Shown: positions 17,729-26,795 of the stretch, piece by piece | Layout: each line of letters starts with the position of its first letter | Numbering within the stretch: position 1 is the first letter of the stretch | Source of the DNA: Carnobacterium gallinarum DSM 4847 | Lineage (GTDB): Bacteria > Bacillota > Bacilli > Lactobacillales > Carnobacteriaceae | Assembly (NCBI RefSeq): GCF_000744375.1 | Contig: NZ_JQLU01000005.1 | Span: 2,527,496 to 2,591,495 of the forward strand | Reading direction: 5' to 3' | DNA: 64,000 nt | Translations under genes and position numbers: made by a program | The notes under the pieces: generated by a model | What the model was told of the DNA's origin: nothing | Seen by the model: only the letters and a program-made list of their open reading frames with translations | Database searches by the model: none

Positions 17729-19693
17729 TTAGTTGGTAGTTGCAGAACCAATTGTTTCTTTAGCAGACACATTTCCAGTTTTTTGTAAATCAAATTTGGC
17801 AACTTTTTCCATGTTCGTAATAGCAACAATCATATCTGTCGCCTTACCAGCATCGATAATTTGTTTTAAATCAACAGTAGCAATTAATGTATCAGCCGTA
17901 ACAACATCACCAGCTTGAACTTTGATTTCAAATGGAGCACCTTTTAACTCAACCGTATCAAGCCCCATATGCAAGAGAATTTCTAAACCACTGCTCATTT
18001 CAAATCCGAGAGCATGCTTCGTTTCAAAAACATTGATGATTTTACCAGCAACAGGGGAATAAATAGCACCATCTGTTGGCTGAACAGCATAACCATCACC
18101 CATCATTTTTTCTGAGAAGACAGGATCGCTAACTTCTGAAATTGGAATTAAAACACCATTAACAGGAGCATGGAATTCAACAGTTTGAACTTCATTTGAA
18201 GTTGTTTCTGTTTCTGTAACAACAGGAGCTTTAGTTGCTGCAGGAGTTGGGGCTACATTTGCTGTAACTGGTGTGACAGGATCTAATTTATTAAAGATTC
18301 CTGCACGACGGAAGAAAATGGTTAAGAAGAATGGTACCACAATTGAGATTGCCATTCCGATAAAGAAAGGAACCCAATCTTGAATTCTAACAGATAGGAA
18401 ACCAGGTAAACCACCGACGCCGATTGAGTTTGCTCGAACACCCATTAAGGTTACAAACATACCAGCAATACCAGATCCAATCATAGCAGCTACAAACGGA
18501 TAGATATATTTTAAATTAATTCCGAACATCGCAGGCTCAGTAACACCTAGATAAGCAGAGATTGTTGCAGGAATTGAGATTTGTTCTTCTTTTTCATTTC
18601 CTTTGTGAAGGAAGATAACTGCAAGAACGGCAGAACCTTGAGCAATATTTGATAAAGCAATCATTGGCCATAAGTTAGTTGTACCAAAGTCAGCAATTAA
18701 TTGTGCATCGATTGCCAATGTCGTATGATGCAGACCAGTAATAACTAACGGTGAATAAATGAAGCCAAACAAAGCACCAAATAACCAGCTTAATGAAGAT
18801 GTTAATCCCATATTTACAACAGCTGAAATCCAGCTACCGATTGTCCAACCAATTGGTCCTAAAATAACATGAGCTGCAATAACAGTAGGAACTAAAGCCA
18901 ATAATGGCACGAAAATCATTGAAACAACTTCAGGAACATGTTTTCTAAAGAATCTTTCTAGATAAGCTAACATAAAACCAGCTAACATGGCTGGAATTAC
19001 TTGTGCTTGGTATCCAATTTTATCAACTTGGGCAAAACCGAAGTCCCAGAAAGGAATATCAGCAACTTTAGTTGAAGCAACAGCATAAGCATTTAGTAGT
19101 TGTGGAGAAACTAAGGTAATCCCTAGAACAATCCCAAGGATTTGGGTAGTTCCCATTTTCTTCGTAACACTCCACGTAATTCCAACTGGTAAGAATTGGA
19201 AGATAGCTTCCCCGATTAGCCATAGGAAATCATTTACTCCTGCCCAAAACTGTGACATTTCAACGATTGTTTGACCACCAAATTGAATATCTCCAAGAAT
19301 ATTACGGAAACCTAAGATTAGCCCTCCGATAACAATTGCTGGTAATAACGGCGTGAAAATTTCAGCTAAAATAGCAACGGCTTTTTGAACAATATTTTGA
19401 TGTTGTTGTGCTGCACCTTTAACTTGCTCTTTTGAAACGCCTTCAACGCCAGAAACAGCAGCGAAGTCATTATAAAATGTAGGAACATCATTCCCAATAA
19501 TAACTTGGAATTGTCCAGCATTTGTAAACATACCTTTAACAGATGAAATATTTTCAATTGCATCTTTATCGGCTTTTGAATCATCATTTAAAACAAAACG
19601 CATCCGTGTGGCACAATGTGTGACCGCAGAAATGTTCTCTTTTCCCCCAATGTCCTTTAACAACTTTGTAGCGTCGTCAGTGTACTTCCCCAT
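17729..19693 (-). CDS. treP: Trehalose-specific PTS enzyme IIBCA
   Basis: Sugar-uptake permease of 654 residues that imports trehalose and releases trehalose 6-phosphate. Domains run IIB (active Cys in AVTHCATRMRF, about residue 26), IIC (roughly residues 105-450, ten membrane segments, with GVTEPAMFGIN) and a fused IIA at the C-terminus (about 500-654; GVLIPISEV, phospho-His in EILLHMGLDTV). Substrate is inferred from the divergent phosphorylase/pgmB genes, the nearby treR and the TreB-like IIB/IIC sequence. The start at 19693 is favoured by AAAGGGG just upstream; an ATG six codons earlier overlaps that site. Operator and promoter lie directly upstream. Confidence 0.9.
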   Translation of the reverse strand: MGKYTDDATKLLKDIGGKENISAVTHCATRMRFVLNDDSKADKDAIENISSVKGMFTNAGQFQVIIGNDVPTFYNDFAAVSGVEGVSKEQVKGAAQQHQNIVQKAVAILAEIFTPLLPAIVIGGLILGFRNILGDIQFGGQTIVEMSQFWAGVNDFLWLIGEAIFQFLPVGITWSVTKKMGTTQILGIVLGITLVSPQLLNAYAVASTKVADIPFWDFGFAQVDKIGYQAQVIPAMLAGFMLAYLERFFRKHVPEVVSMIFVPLLALVPTVIAAHVILGPIGWTIGSWISAVVNMGLTSSLSWLFGALFGFIYSPLVITGLHHTTLAIDAQLIADFGTTNLWPMIALSNIAQGSAVLAVIFLHKGNEKEEQISIPATISAYLGVTEPAMFGINLKYIYPFVAAMIGSGIAGMFVTLMGVRANSIGVGGLPGFLSVRIQDWVPFFIGMAISIVVPFFLTIFFRRAGIFNKLDPVTPVTANVAPTPAATKAPVVTETETTSNEVQTVEFHAPVNGVLIPISEVSDPVFSEKMMGDGYAVQPTDGAIYSPVAGKIINVFETKHALGFEMSSGLEILLHMGLDTVELKGAPFEIKVQAGDVVTADTLIATVDLKQIIDAGKATDMIVAITNMEKVAKFDLQKTGNVSAKETIGSATTN

Positions 19694-19724
19694 AAAATAA
19701 ACCCCTTTCATTTTTCGTATTTGT

Positions 19725-19778
19725 AACTTGTATATATAAGTTCTTTATCATAATACTCTGCTGGAATAAAAAATGCAA
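19725..19778 (-). promoter_or_regulatory. Promoter and TreR-like operator of the trehalose PTS gene
   Basis: On the - strand, TTGCAT (19773-19778) and TATTAT (19750-19755) are 17 bases apart. At the expected start point lies AACTTGTATATATAAGTT (19725-19742, + strand), an 18-bp palindrome with one mismatched pair. It resembles Bacillus TreR sites (TTGTATATACAA). Confidence 0.7.
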
Positions 19779-20028
19779 GTTTTTATTCTGATAGAAGTCA
19801 AATATTTTATTAAAAGCTGTTCCTATAGGTTTTTTAATTCTTTGAAACCCCTTTTATATAAAAAGCTTATTAGATGATATAGGTATAAATTAGTGTTATA
19901 TTAAATTTAATAATTCATTTAATTAAGATCAGTTTATCATGTTTAATCAAGATTTTCTTCTTTGAACCCTTTTATTGGAAGAATCTAATTTTAGGGAATA
20001 AAGAAAATATCAAAATAAAAGAAACTGC

Positions 20029-20085
20029 TTGAAAAATTTGTTTAAACACTATATAATTTTTATTGAGTACATGTATAGACAAGTT
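20029..20085 (+). promoter_or_regulatory. Promoter and TreR-like operator of the phosphorylase/pgmB operon
   Basis: TTGAAA (20029-20034), 17 bases, TATAAT (20052-20057). GTACATGTATAGACAAGTT (20067-20085) follows at the start point; its reverse complement starts AACTTGTCTATAC, like the left half of the PTS-side operator. The stretch 19780-20028 between the two promoters is AT-rich with no gene seen. Confidence 0.7.
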
Positions 20086-20107
20086 AAAAATTAAAAGGAG
20101 CGATTAA

Positions 20108-22837
20108 ATGAAATTTTTAGAGATGAAGCTTTCGTCTAATTTTGATGATACAAATAATAAAGTAGAGATTCATTTAGTAAATTCAACAACATCTGAAACC
20201 GAAAAGGAACTAACTATTGAAAACGTAGTAAGTTTAAGTGATATTGAAAACTTACTTGTTTCAATTAAAGCACAATTTTCAGATTTTTCTGGTGGAATAG
20301 TTACACAAGCTGGCAGAGAACAAGAGCAAGATATTCTATTTACAGACCAGAATAAAATTTATGATTTTCTACAAGTATTATCAGAAGGATTAAATCAACC
20401 TTTTATTTCAAGTCAAATGGCAAATGGAAAGACGATTGAAGCTGCTTTACAAGAGGCTAAGGAATTCTATAGTTGGAATCTTTCTTATGTTGGATACAAT
20501 CCAGGTAAAGATGAGTATTCAGTTGAATCGTTACTAACAACTGGAAATGGATTCATGGGTTTACGTGGAACAGTTCCAGAAATGAAAATTTCAACAGGTA
20601 ATTATCCAGCTACCTATTTAGCGAGTCTATATAATACAGCAGATTCAAAAGTTGCTGATGCAACTGTTTCAAATGAGGATTTTGTGAATGCACCAAATAT
20701 GCAGTATCTTGCTCTTAAAATTGGTGAAGAACTTATTGACATTGAATCAAATCAAGTTAATTATTTAAAACGTACGTTGAATTTAAAAAATGGATTATTT
20801 TCATCTGTTGCTTTATTAGAAACAAAGGATGGCAAACAAGTAGAAATTAAATCTGAGCGTATTGCAAATATGGCAGATATGAACCATTATTCAATTCGAT
20901 ATACATTCAAACCCTTGAATTTTTCGGAAAAAGTAACCTTACTTTCAGCAGCAGATGGAGACGTCTATAATTATAATGTGGAAAGATACCGCAGTTTAGA
21001 ATCACATCATTTAGACTTGGTTGATCTTCAAGCTGAGGGAACGAAAGCAATCTTGGTTTCAGCAACAAAACAATCGAAGTTTACGATTGTGCAAAAATCA
21101 GAATTACTTGGTGACTTAGTTGAGGGACAAGAAATAACTAATGAGTTACAACAGAATTATTTAACTCAATCGGTAACAATCGATGTTCAAAAAGGACAAG
21201 CTTACGCTGTAACGAAAAATGTTGATGTTTTCTTATTTAATCAAGGAGAAGAAGCTCTAGCAACGAAAGAAAGTCAAACTCCTATTGCCAGTCGTAGCTT
21301 TGATGAAGAGTTAGCACAATCAGCAGCAGCTTGGGAAAAATTATGGAAGAAATCGACGATTACTATTACTGGTGATTTGATGTCAGAAAAAATGCTACAT
21401 TTGCATACGTATCACATCTTAGTATCGGGTTCACCAAATGCAAATCCTAAATTAGATGCTTCAATTACAGCTCGTGGATTACATGGTGAAGCGTACCGTG
21501 GTCATATTTTCTGGGATGAATTGTTTATTTTACCATTCTATATTATTCATTTCCCTGAAACAGCTCGTCAATTATTGATGTATCGCTACAATCGTTTAGC
21601 AGCAGCTAAAAAAGATGCGTTAGTAGCTGGTTATAAAGGTGCAATGTTCCCTTGGCAGTCTGGCTTAGATGGAACGGAACAATCACAAGATTTGCATTTA
21701 AATCCATTGAATGGTGAGTGGGGCAAAGACTTTAGTCGCTTGCAACGTCACGTTTCATTAGCAGTAGCTTATAATGTTTGGTTATACTGGAATAACACAG
21801 ATGACAAAGAATATATGCAACAATATGGATCAGAGTTACTATTAGAAATTGCGCACTTCTGGGAAAGTGCAGCTACATTTGATGAAGCAACGGGTCGTTA
21901 TTCAATCGATAAAGTGATGGGACCAGACGAATTCCATGAAGCTTATCCAGGTAAAGAAGAAGAAGGCGGTTTGAAAGATAACGCCTATACTAACATGATG
22001 GTTGTTTGGTTATTTGAACAAGTTAAAGCACTGCCAACAATAATAGGTGACACAGAGTTTACAATCGTTGCTGAAAAAGTTGGTTTGACTCCAACAGATT
22101 TGATTAAAATGAACGAAATGAAACACAAATTAGCATTAGAGATTAATCCAGAAGGTATTATTGCACAATTTGATGGTTATTTTGATCTAAAAGAAATTGA
22201 TTGGGACTATTATCAAGAGAAATATGGCAATATTTACCGTATGGACCGCATTCTAAAGGCTGAAGGTGAATCAGCTGATGATTATAAAGTAGCAAAACAA
22301 GCGGATACCTTAATGATTTTCTATAACTTTGCTAAAACAAAAGTAGATGAAATTTTAAAAGATTTGACTTATACTTTACCAACAGACTATTTAGAGAAGA
22401 ACTTAGAGTATTATTTAAAACGAACATCTCATGGATCAACTTTATCACGGGTAGTTCATTCACAATTGGCAGCTATCGCTGGAAATGCAGACTTAGCATG
22501 GCAATTGTATCAAGAAGCGCTTTATTCAGATTATCGTGATATTCAAGGCGGTACAACAGCTGAAGGAATTCATGCAGGTGTAATGGCTGCAACCATTTTC
22601 ATCACGTTAAGCACATTTGCTGGTGTAGATATCCGAAACAATGAAGTGACGATTGCACCAAATTTACCAAAACAATGGCAAGACATTCAATTTGGCTTAA
22701 CAATTAAAAACGTGAACTATCAAATTGATTTAAATCACACAACATTGACTATTCAAGCAGATCAAGCAACAACTATTTCTGTTTTAGGAAAAAGTTATGC
22801 ACTGCTTGCGAATCAGACTGAAACAGTATACTATTAA
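20108..22837 (+). CDS. trePP: Glycoside hydrolase family 65 phosphorylase, probable trehalose-6-phosphate phosphorylase
   Basis: Cytoplasmic inverting phosphorylase. In this setting it should split trehalose 6-phosphate with phosphate into beta-glucose 1-phosphate and glucose 6-phosphate. It has 909 residues, with an extra N-terminal region of about 120 residues before the family start (WNLSYVGYNPGKDEYSVES, GNGFMGLRGTVPE). The (alpha/alpha)6 barrel includes ARGLHGEAYRGHIFWDELF and the catalytic acid motif MGPDEFHEAYPG, and TSHGSTLSRVVHS for phosphate binding. Maltose or other disaccharide phosphorylases are the alternatives; the adjacent pgmB (30-base gap), PTS and treR favour trehalose 6-phosphate. 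RBS AAGGAGCG. Confidence 0.87.
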   Translation: MKFLEMKLSSNFDDTNNKVEIHLVNSTTSETEKELTIENVVSLSDIENLLVSIKAQFSDFSGGIVTQAGREQEQDILFTDQNKIYDFLQVLSEGLNQPFISSQMANGKTIEAALQEAKEFYSWNLSYVGYNPGKDEYSVESLLTTGNGFMGLRGTVPEMKISTGNYPATYLASLYNTADSKVADATVSNEDFVNAPNMQYLALKIGEELIDIESNQVNYLKRTLNLKNGLFSSVALLETKDGKQVEIKSERIANMADMNHYSIRYTFKPLNFSEKVTLLSAADGDVYNYNVERYRSLESHHLDLVDLQAEGTKAILVSATKQSKFTIVQKSELLGDLVEGQEITNELQQNYLTQSVTIDVQKGQAYAVTKNVDVFLFNQGEEALATKESQTPIASRSFDEELAQSAAAWEKLWKKSTITITGDLMSEKMLHLHTYHILVSGSPNANPKLDASITARGLHGEAYRGHIFWDELFILPFYIIHFPETARQLLMYRYNRLAAAKKDALVAGYKGAMFPWQSGLDGTEQSQDLHLNPLNGEWGKDFSRLQRHVSLAVAYNVWLYWNNTDDKEYMQQYGSELLLEIAHFWESAATFDEATGRYSIDKVMGPDEFHEAYPGKEEEGGLKDNAYTNMMVVWLFEQVKALPTIIGDTEFTIVAEKVGLTPTDLIKMNEMKHKLALEINPEGIIAQFDGYFDLKEIDWDYYQEKYGNIYRMDRILKAEGESADDYKVAKQADTLMIFYNFAKTKVDEILKDLTYTLPTDYLEKNLEYYLKRTSHGSTLSRVVHSQLAAIAGNADLAWQLYQEALYSDYRDIQGGTTAEGIHAGVMAATIFITLSTFAGVDIRNNEVTIAPNLPKQWQDIQFGLTIKNVNYQIDLNHTTLTIQADQATTISVLGKSYALLANQTETVYY

Positions 22838-22866
22838 ACAAATTAGAAAACTTAAGGAGTGTCATC

Positions 22867-23517
22867 ATGAAAAAAGGATTTATATTTGATTTAGATGGAG
22901 TTATTACAGATACAGCGAAGTATCACTATGTTGCTTGGAAAGAGTTAGCAGATTCAATCGGGATCTCAATTGATTTACAATTTAATGAACAATTAAAAGG
23001 GATTAGCCGCATGGATTCTTTAGATCGTATTTTAGAACGTGGTGAAAAAGCTGACAGCTATACGCAAGCTGAAAAAGAAGCATTAGCAACAAAGAAAAAT
23101 ACTAATTATGTAGAGCTTTTAGCGGATTTAACACCAAGTGATTTATTACCAGGTGTGCAAGAATTTTTAGAAGAAGCGAAGCGTCGTGAGATTCCTTGTG
23201 TAATTGCCTCTGCATCAAAGAATGCTCCTTTTATTCTTAAAAAATTAGGTGTTGCCGATGATTTTGCTCATATTGTAGACCCAGCAACACTGAAAAAAGG
23301 CAAACCCGATCCAGAAATCTTTGTAAAAGCTGCTGAAGCAATCTCAATTAGCCCAGCAGATGCAGTTGGTTTTGAAGATGCTCAAGCTGGAGTAGATGGA
23401 ATTAAAGCTGCTGGAATGTATGCAGTTGGTGTTGTTGTAGATGAACCATTGCACGGCGCAGATATTGAAGTGAAAAAATTAACTGATTTAGATATAGATG
23501 TACTTTTGGCACAATAA
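22867..23517 (+). CDS. pgmB: Beta-phosphoglucomutase
   Basis: HAD-superfamily enzyme of 216 residues that converts beta-glucose 1-phosphate to glucose 6-phosphate. The nucleophile motif is FDLDGVITDTAKYH (Asp-Leu-Asp), the substrate loop is GISRMDSLDRIL, motif II is IASASKNAP and motif III/IV is KKGKPDPEIF...GFEDAQAG. It completes the phosphorolytic trehalose route started by the gene immediately upstream. RBS AAGGAG; a terminator follows. Confidence 0.95.
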   Translation: MKKGFIFDLDGVITDTAKYHYVAWKELADSIGISIDLQFNEQLKGISRMDSLDRILERGEKADSYTQAEKEALATKKNTNYVELLADLTPSDLLPGVQEFLEEAKRREIPCVIASASKNAPFILKKLGVADDFAHIVDPATLKKGKPDPEIFVKAAEAISISPADAVGFEDAQAGVDGIKAAGMYAVGVVVDEPLHGADIEVKKLTDLDIDVLLAQ

Positions 23518-23550
23518 CTAGATTTTGAAATTAGACCAAGTTGGTTTACT

Positions 23551-23604
23551 AAAAAATTCTTTAAGAAAATAGAGAGTAATTTCTATTTTTTGAAGAATTT
23601 TTTT
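23551..23604 (+). terminator. Terminator after pgmB
   Basis: Arms AAAAATTCTT and AAGAATTTTTTT, with inner pairing around ATAGA/TCTAT. Confidence 0.75.
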
Positions 23605-23665
23605 GTTAAAGCAACTGGTGTCCAATTGGAAATAATCATCTTTTTTACTACTTACATCATTTAAA

Positions 23666-23694
23666 TTGCTAAAAAGTTAAAGGAGTTATATAAT
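23666..23694 (+). promoter_or_regulatory. treR promoter
   Basis: TTGCTA (23666-23671), 17 bases, TATAAT (23689-23694). No palindrome like the two trehalose operators is seen here. Confidence 0.65.
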
Positions 23695-23739
23695 AAATTA
23701 AGATTTGCTTGAAAAATGGAATGGATTTAGGAGTAGTTT

Positions 23740-24456
23740 ATGAATAAATTTAATGAGATTTTTTTAGACCTTGAAAAAAAAATAGTAGGAAATGAATATC
23801 CGTCTGGAACGTTATTGCCTAGCGAAAGTCAGCTAATTCAGATTTATGGAGTTTCTAGAGAAACGATTCGTAAAGCTTTGAATTTATTGACAAATGCCGG
23901 TTATATTCAAAAGAAACAAGGGAAAGGCTCGATTGTCCTTGATTTAAACCGATTTGATTTTCCCATATCTGGTTTAACAAGTTTTAAAGAGTTACAAGAT
24001 GCGCAACATATTCCCAGCAAAACAGTTGTCTGTGAGTTAAATGAAATTAGTGTGGATGAACAAATAAGTAAATTAACTCAATGGAAAATTGGAACACCCG
24101 TTTGGAAATTAGTTCGCCAACGTTTTATTGATGGGGAAGCAGTTATTTTAGATATTGATTACTTATTAAAAGAAGTGATTCAAGAGTTACCTCATGAAAA
24201 AGCAGAGGAATCAATTTATAAGTATTTTGAAACGGAGCTAGGCTTAGAAATTGGATATGCTCAAAAAGAAATTATTGTTGAACCAATCAATCAACAAGAC
24301 CAAGAATTATTAACGTTACATGATGATGAGAACATCGTTGTGGTCAGAAGTTTAGTTTATTTGGAAGATACCCATTGTTTTGAGTATACCGAATCGCGTC
24401 ACCGCTTAGACAAATTTCGTTTTGTAGATTTCGCTAGGCGAAGAAAGTCACTTTAA
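23740..24456 (+). CDS. treR: GntR/UTRA-family repressor, probable TreR
   Basis: Transcription regulator of 238 residues. An N-terminal winged helix spans residues 5-70 (PSGTLLPSESQLIQIYGVSRETIRKALNLL) and a UTRA effector domain residues 90-235. TreR proteins of this family release DNA on binding trehalose 6-phosphate. Two TreR-like operators flank the divergent trehalose promoters about 4 kb upstream. RBS GGAG precedes the ATG. It has its own promoter, so it is expressed separately from the catabolic genes. Confidence 0.88.
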   Translation: MNKFNEIFLDLEKKIVGNEYPSGTLLPSESQLIQIYGVSRETIRKALNLLTNAGYIQKKQGKGSIVLDLNRFDFPISGLTSFKELQDAQHIPSKTVVCELNEISVDEQISKLTQWKIGTPVWKLVRQRFIDGEAVILDIDYLLKEVIQELPHEKAEESIYKYFETELGLEIGYAQKEIIVEPINQQDQELLTLHDDENIVVVRSLVYLEDTHCFEYTESRHRLDKFRFVDFARRRKSL

Positions 24457-24471
24457 AGAGTTATTTTGAAT

Positions 24472-24521
24472 AAAAAGATCTGTCATTCACTAATTTTCAA
24501 GTGAATGACAGATCTTTTTTT
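24472..24521 (+). terminator. Terminator after treR
   Basis: Perfect 19-bp stem (AAAAGATCTGTCATTCACT with its complement), T7 tract. Confidence 0.9.
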
Positions 24522-24553
24522 GATTTTCCATCTTTACAACTTCCACATTCTGT

Positions 24554-24586
24554 CTTTATATCTGCTTCACATTAGCTTGGTAAGCT
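24554..24586 (+). promoter_or_regulatory. Promoter motif of the ABC/PASTA operon (tandem response-regulator box)
   Basis: CTTTATAT (24554-24561) and CTTCACAT (24565-24572) form direct repeats with an 11-bp period. They are followed by a weak -10 (TAAGCT, 24581-24586). Closely similar repeats with the same spacing precede the response regulator gene at 28412. Further CTTTACA and CTTCCACA copies lie at 24532 and 24540. Confidence 0.5.
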
Positions 24587-24616
24587 AGGAGTGTAAATAA
24601 ATTTAGGAGGAACACT

Positions 24617-26104
24617 ATGAAATTTTATAAGCGTGCATTTTTAAGTATTACTAGAAGAAAAGGGAAATCATTGATTTTATTTGCAGTTATTTTTATCTTA
24701 GGAAACTTAATTGCTGGGGCGATTTCGATTCAAGAGGCAACGAATAATGTTGAAAATACAATTAAGAAAAAATTAGGCAGTATTGCCACAATTGAATTAG
24801 ATCTGCAAAAGCTACAAGAATCCGAGGACATGACAAAAATTCCAAGTTTAGATGAAAAGAAAATTAATGCATTTGGCAAACGTCCCGAAGTAAAATACTA
24901 CGATTACAACATAGACAAATATGTTACTTCAGAAACCATAACACCCTATAAACCAGACAGCAGTGATAATAAAGATGCTATGGTTATTGGAGGTGTTGGA
25001 GGATCTGAATTTAAACTAAAAGGCGTTCAGTATGCTTCAATATTGGATTTTAAAGAAAAGAAAGCCAAGTTAATTGCTGGTCGAACCTTTACTGAAGAAG
25101 AAATTAAAAATAATCGTTCAAGTACCCTGATTTCAAAAAAATTAGCTGATGCAAACAATCTTTCAGTTGGTGATACATTTACTATGAAAAACGCAGTCTA
25201 TGATTATAGCCAACGAGATACTGAGGCCATTGCTTCTCGAGATATTCAGATGGAAGTCATTGGTATTTTTGATCCTTTGGAAGCTAAAAAATCCGATGAT
25301 TCAAAAGAAAAAAAATCCTTATCGTCTGATTTTTTTAATACTGATTTTCAAAATACATTATATGTTCCAAATGAAGTAGCAAAAAGTGAAACGGAATTTG
25401 AAAGAGACTCCATGAGAAAAGCTGGTTTGCTATCAGATAATCAATCTAACGAAACGTTTATTACACCTACTTATGTCTTGAAAACGCCAGAAGATAGTCA
25501 GCGTTTTAAATCGGCAGTTCAAGCACAAATCCCTAAGGAATATAAAGTAACAAGCTCAAGTGATCAATACAATACAATTGCAGCGCCAATTAAATCTATG
25601 TCAGAATTATCTAAATACGTACTGATTGCAGCATTAGGGGCTACCATTTTAATTATTGGTTTAGTTGTTTTGCTATTTTTGCGAGATCGTAAGCACGAGT
25701 TTGGCATCTATTTATCTTTAGGTGAGCGTCGTAAACATATTCTAGGGCAGATTCTAATTGAAGTTATGGCAGTTGCCATCGTTGCTGTTAGTTTATCAAT
25801 TTTTACTGGAAATCTATTAGCTAGTGGTTTATCAGAGTCCATGATTCAAAGTCAAATCGCGGCTGATGCTGAAAAAGAGGCAGCAAGTTCAAATGTCGGT
25901 TCGACAATGGTGATGTTAGGCGGTGGTGATGCTAGTAGAGGGGGGGATGTCTCGCAAGCCGATGTTACAAAAGCATATCAAGTTCAATTAAATCAAAAAT
26001 ATATTGGAATGATTTATTTAGTTAGCTTATCCACAATTCTACTATCGACCATCATTCCTGTTACCTATATTGTACGATTAAACCCTAAAAAAATTATGTT
26101 ATAA
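24617..26104 (+). CDS. FtsX-like ABC transporter permease (Vex-like)
   Basis: Membrane protein of 495 residues. TM1 lies at about residues 15-37 (RRKGKSLILFAVIFILGNLI), followed by a MacB-like extracellular domain of 290 residues. Three TMs lie in the last 170 residues (KYVLIAALGATILIIGLVVLLFLRDRK, and two later). The opening RRKGKSLILF and overall size recall Vex1/Vex3 of pneumococcus. There is one permease gene here where vex loci have two, so the transporter would be a homodimer or use another partner. RBS AGGAGG. It is probably cotranscribed with the ATPase 16 bases downstream. Confidence 0.87.
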   Translation: MKFYKRAFLSITRRKGKSLILFAVIFILGNLIAGAISIQEATNNVENTIKKKLGSIATIELDLQKLQESEDMTKIPSLDEKKINAFGKRPEVKYYDYNIDKYVTSETITPYKPDSSDNKDAMVIGGVGGSEFKLKGVQYASILDFKEKKAKLIAGRTFTEEEIKNNRSSTLISKKLADANNLSVGDTFTMKNAVYDYSQRDTEAIASRDIQMEVIGIFDPLEAKKSDDSKEKKSLSSDFFNTDFQNTLYVPNEVAKSETEFERDSMRKAGLLSDNQSNETFITPTYVLKTPEDSQRFKSAVQAQIPKEYKVTSSSDQYNTIAAPIKSMSELSKYVLIAALGATILIIGLVVLLFLRDRKHEFGIYLSLGERRKHILGQILIEVMAVAIVAVSLSIFTGNLLASGLSESMIQSQIAADAEKEAASSNVGSTMVMLGGGDASRGGDVSQADVTKAYQVQLNQKYIGMIYLVSLSTILLSTIIPVTYIVRLNPKKIML

Positions 26105-26120
26105 GAAAGCAGGCAGAACT

Positions 26121-26795
26121 ATGGCAATTTTAGAAGTTAAAGATTTAAATTATTATTATCAAGATGGCGATCAACGTCGTACCATTTTAAAGGACACAAA
26201 TTGTATGTTTGAAAAAGGTAAATTTTATACAATTTTAGGACAATCAGGTTCAGGAAAAACCACTTTTCTATCTTTAATCAGTGCGTTAGATCAACCAAAA
26301 AGTGGCGAGATTTTCTATGATCAAAAAAATATTGAAACTATTGGATTAGAAAACTATCGGCGCAATCAAATTGGCATTGTTTTTCAGAGCTACAACTTAA
26401 TTCCATATTTAACGGCAGTTGAAAATGTTTTACTGCCAATGGCTATTACAGATAATCAATTGCCAGCTGAGCAATTGCTAGTAGCTTATAATTTATTGGA
26501 TTATATCGGCATTGGAAAAAGTAAAGCGGATCGAACAGTCAATCGTTTGTCTGGTGGAGAACAGCAGCGTGTGGCGATTGCTCGAGCAATTGCAACAAAT
26601 GTTGAAGTGATTTTAGCTGATGAACCTACAGGGAATTTAGACGAAGAAATGGAACAAGAGATTGTACGAATCTTTAAAGAATTAGCTCATAAGCATCAAA
26701 AATGTGTGATTGTCGTTACCCACTCGAATGAAATTGCACTACAATCGGATGAAACATTTTATTTACAAAAAGGAAATTTAATTTCATATGAGTGA
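26121..26795 (+). CDS. ABC transporter ATP-binding protein (Vex2-like)
   Basis: ATPase subunit of 224 residues. Walker A is GQSGSGKTT, the Q-loop is [12 protein letters not shown], the signature is [15 protein letters not shown], Walker B is [12 protein letters not shown] and the H-loop is VIVVTHS. It belongs to the MacB/LolD class and serves the permease just upstream. The last 8 bases overlap the start of the PASTA gene, so translation is probably coupled. Confidence 0.93.
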   Translation: MAILEVKDLNYYYQDGDQRRTILKDTNCMFEKGKFYTILGQSGSGKTTFLSLISALDQPKSGEIFYDQKNIETIGLENYRRNQIGIVFQSYNLIPYLTAVENVLLPMAITDNQLPAEQLLVAYNLLDYIGIGKSKADRTVNRLSGGEQQRVAIARAIATNVEVILADEPTGNLDEEMEQEIVRIFKELAHKHQKCVIVVTHSNEIALQSDETFYLQKGNLISYE

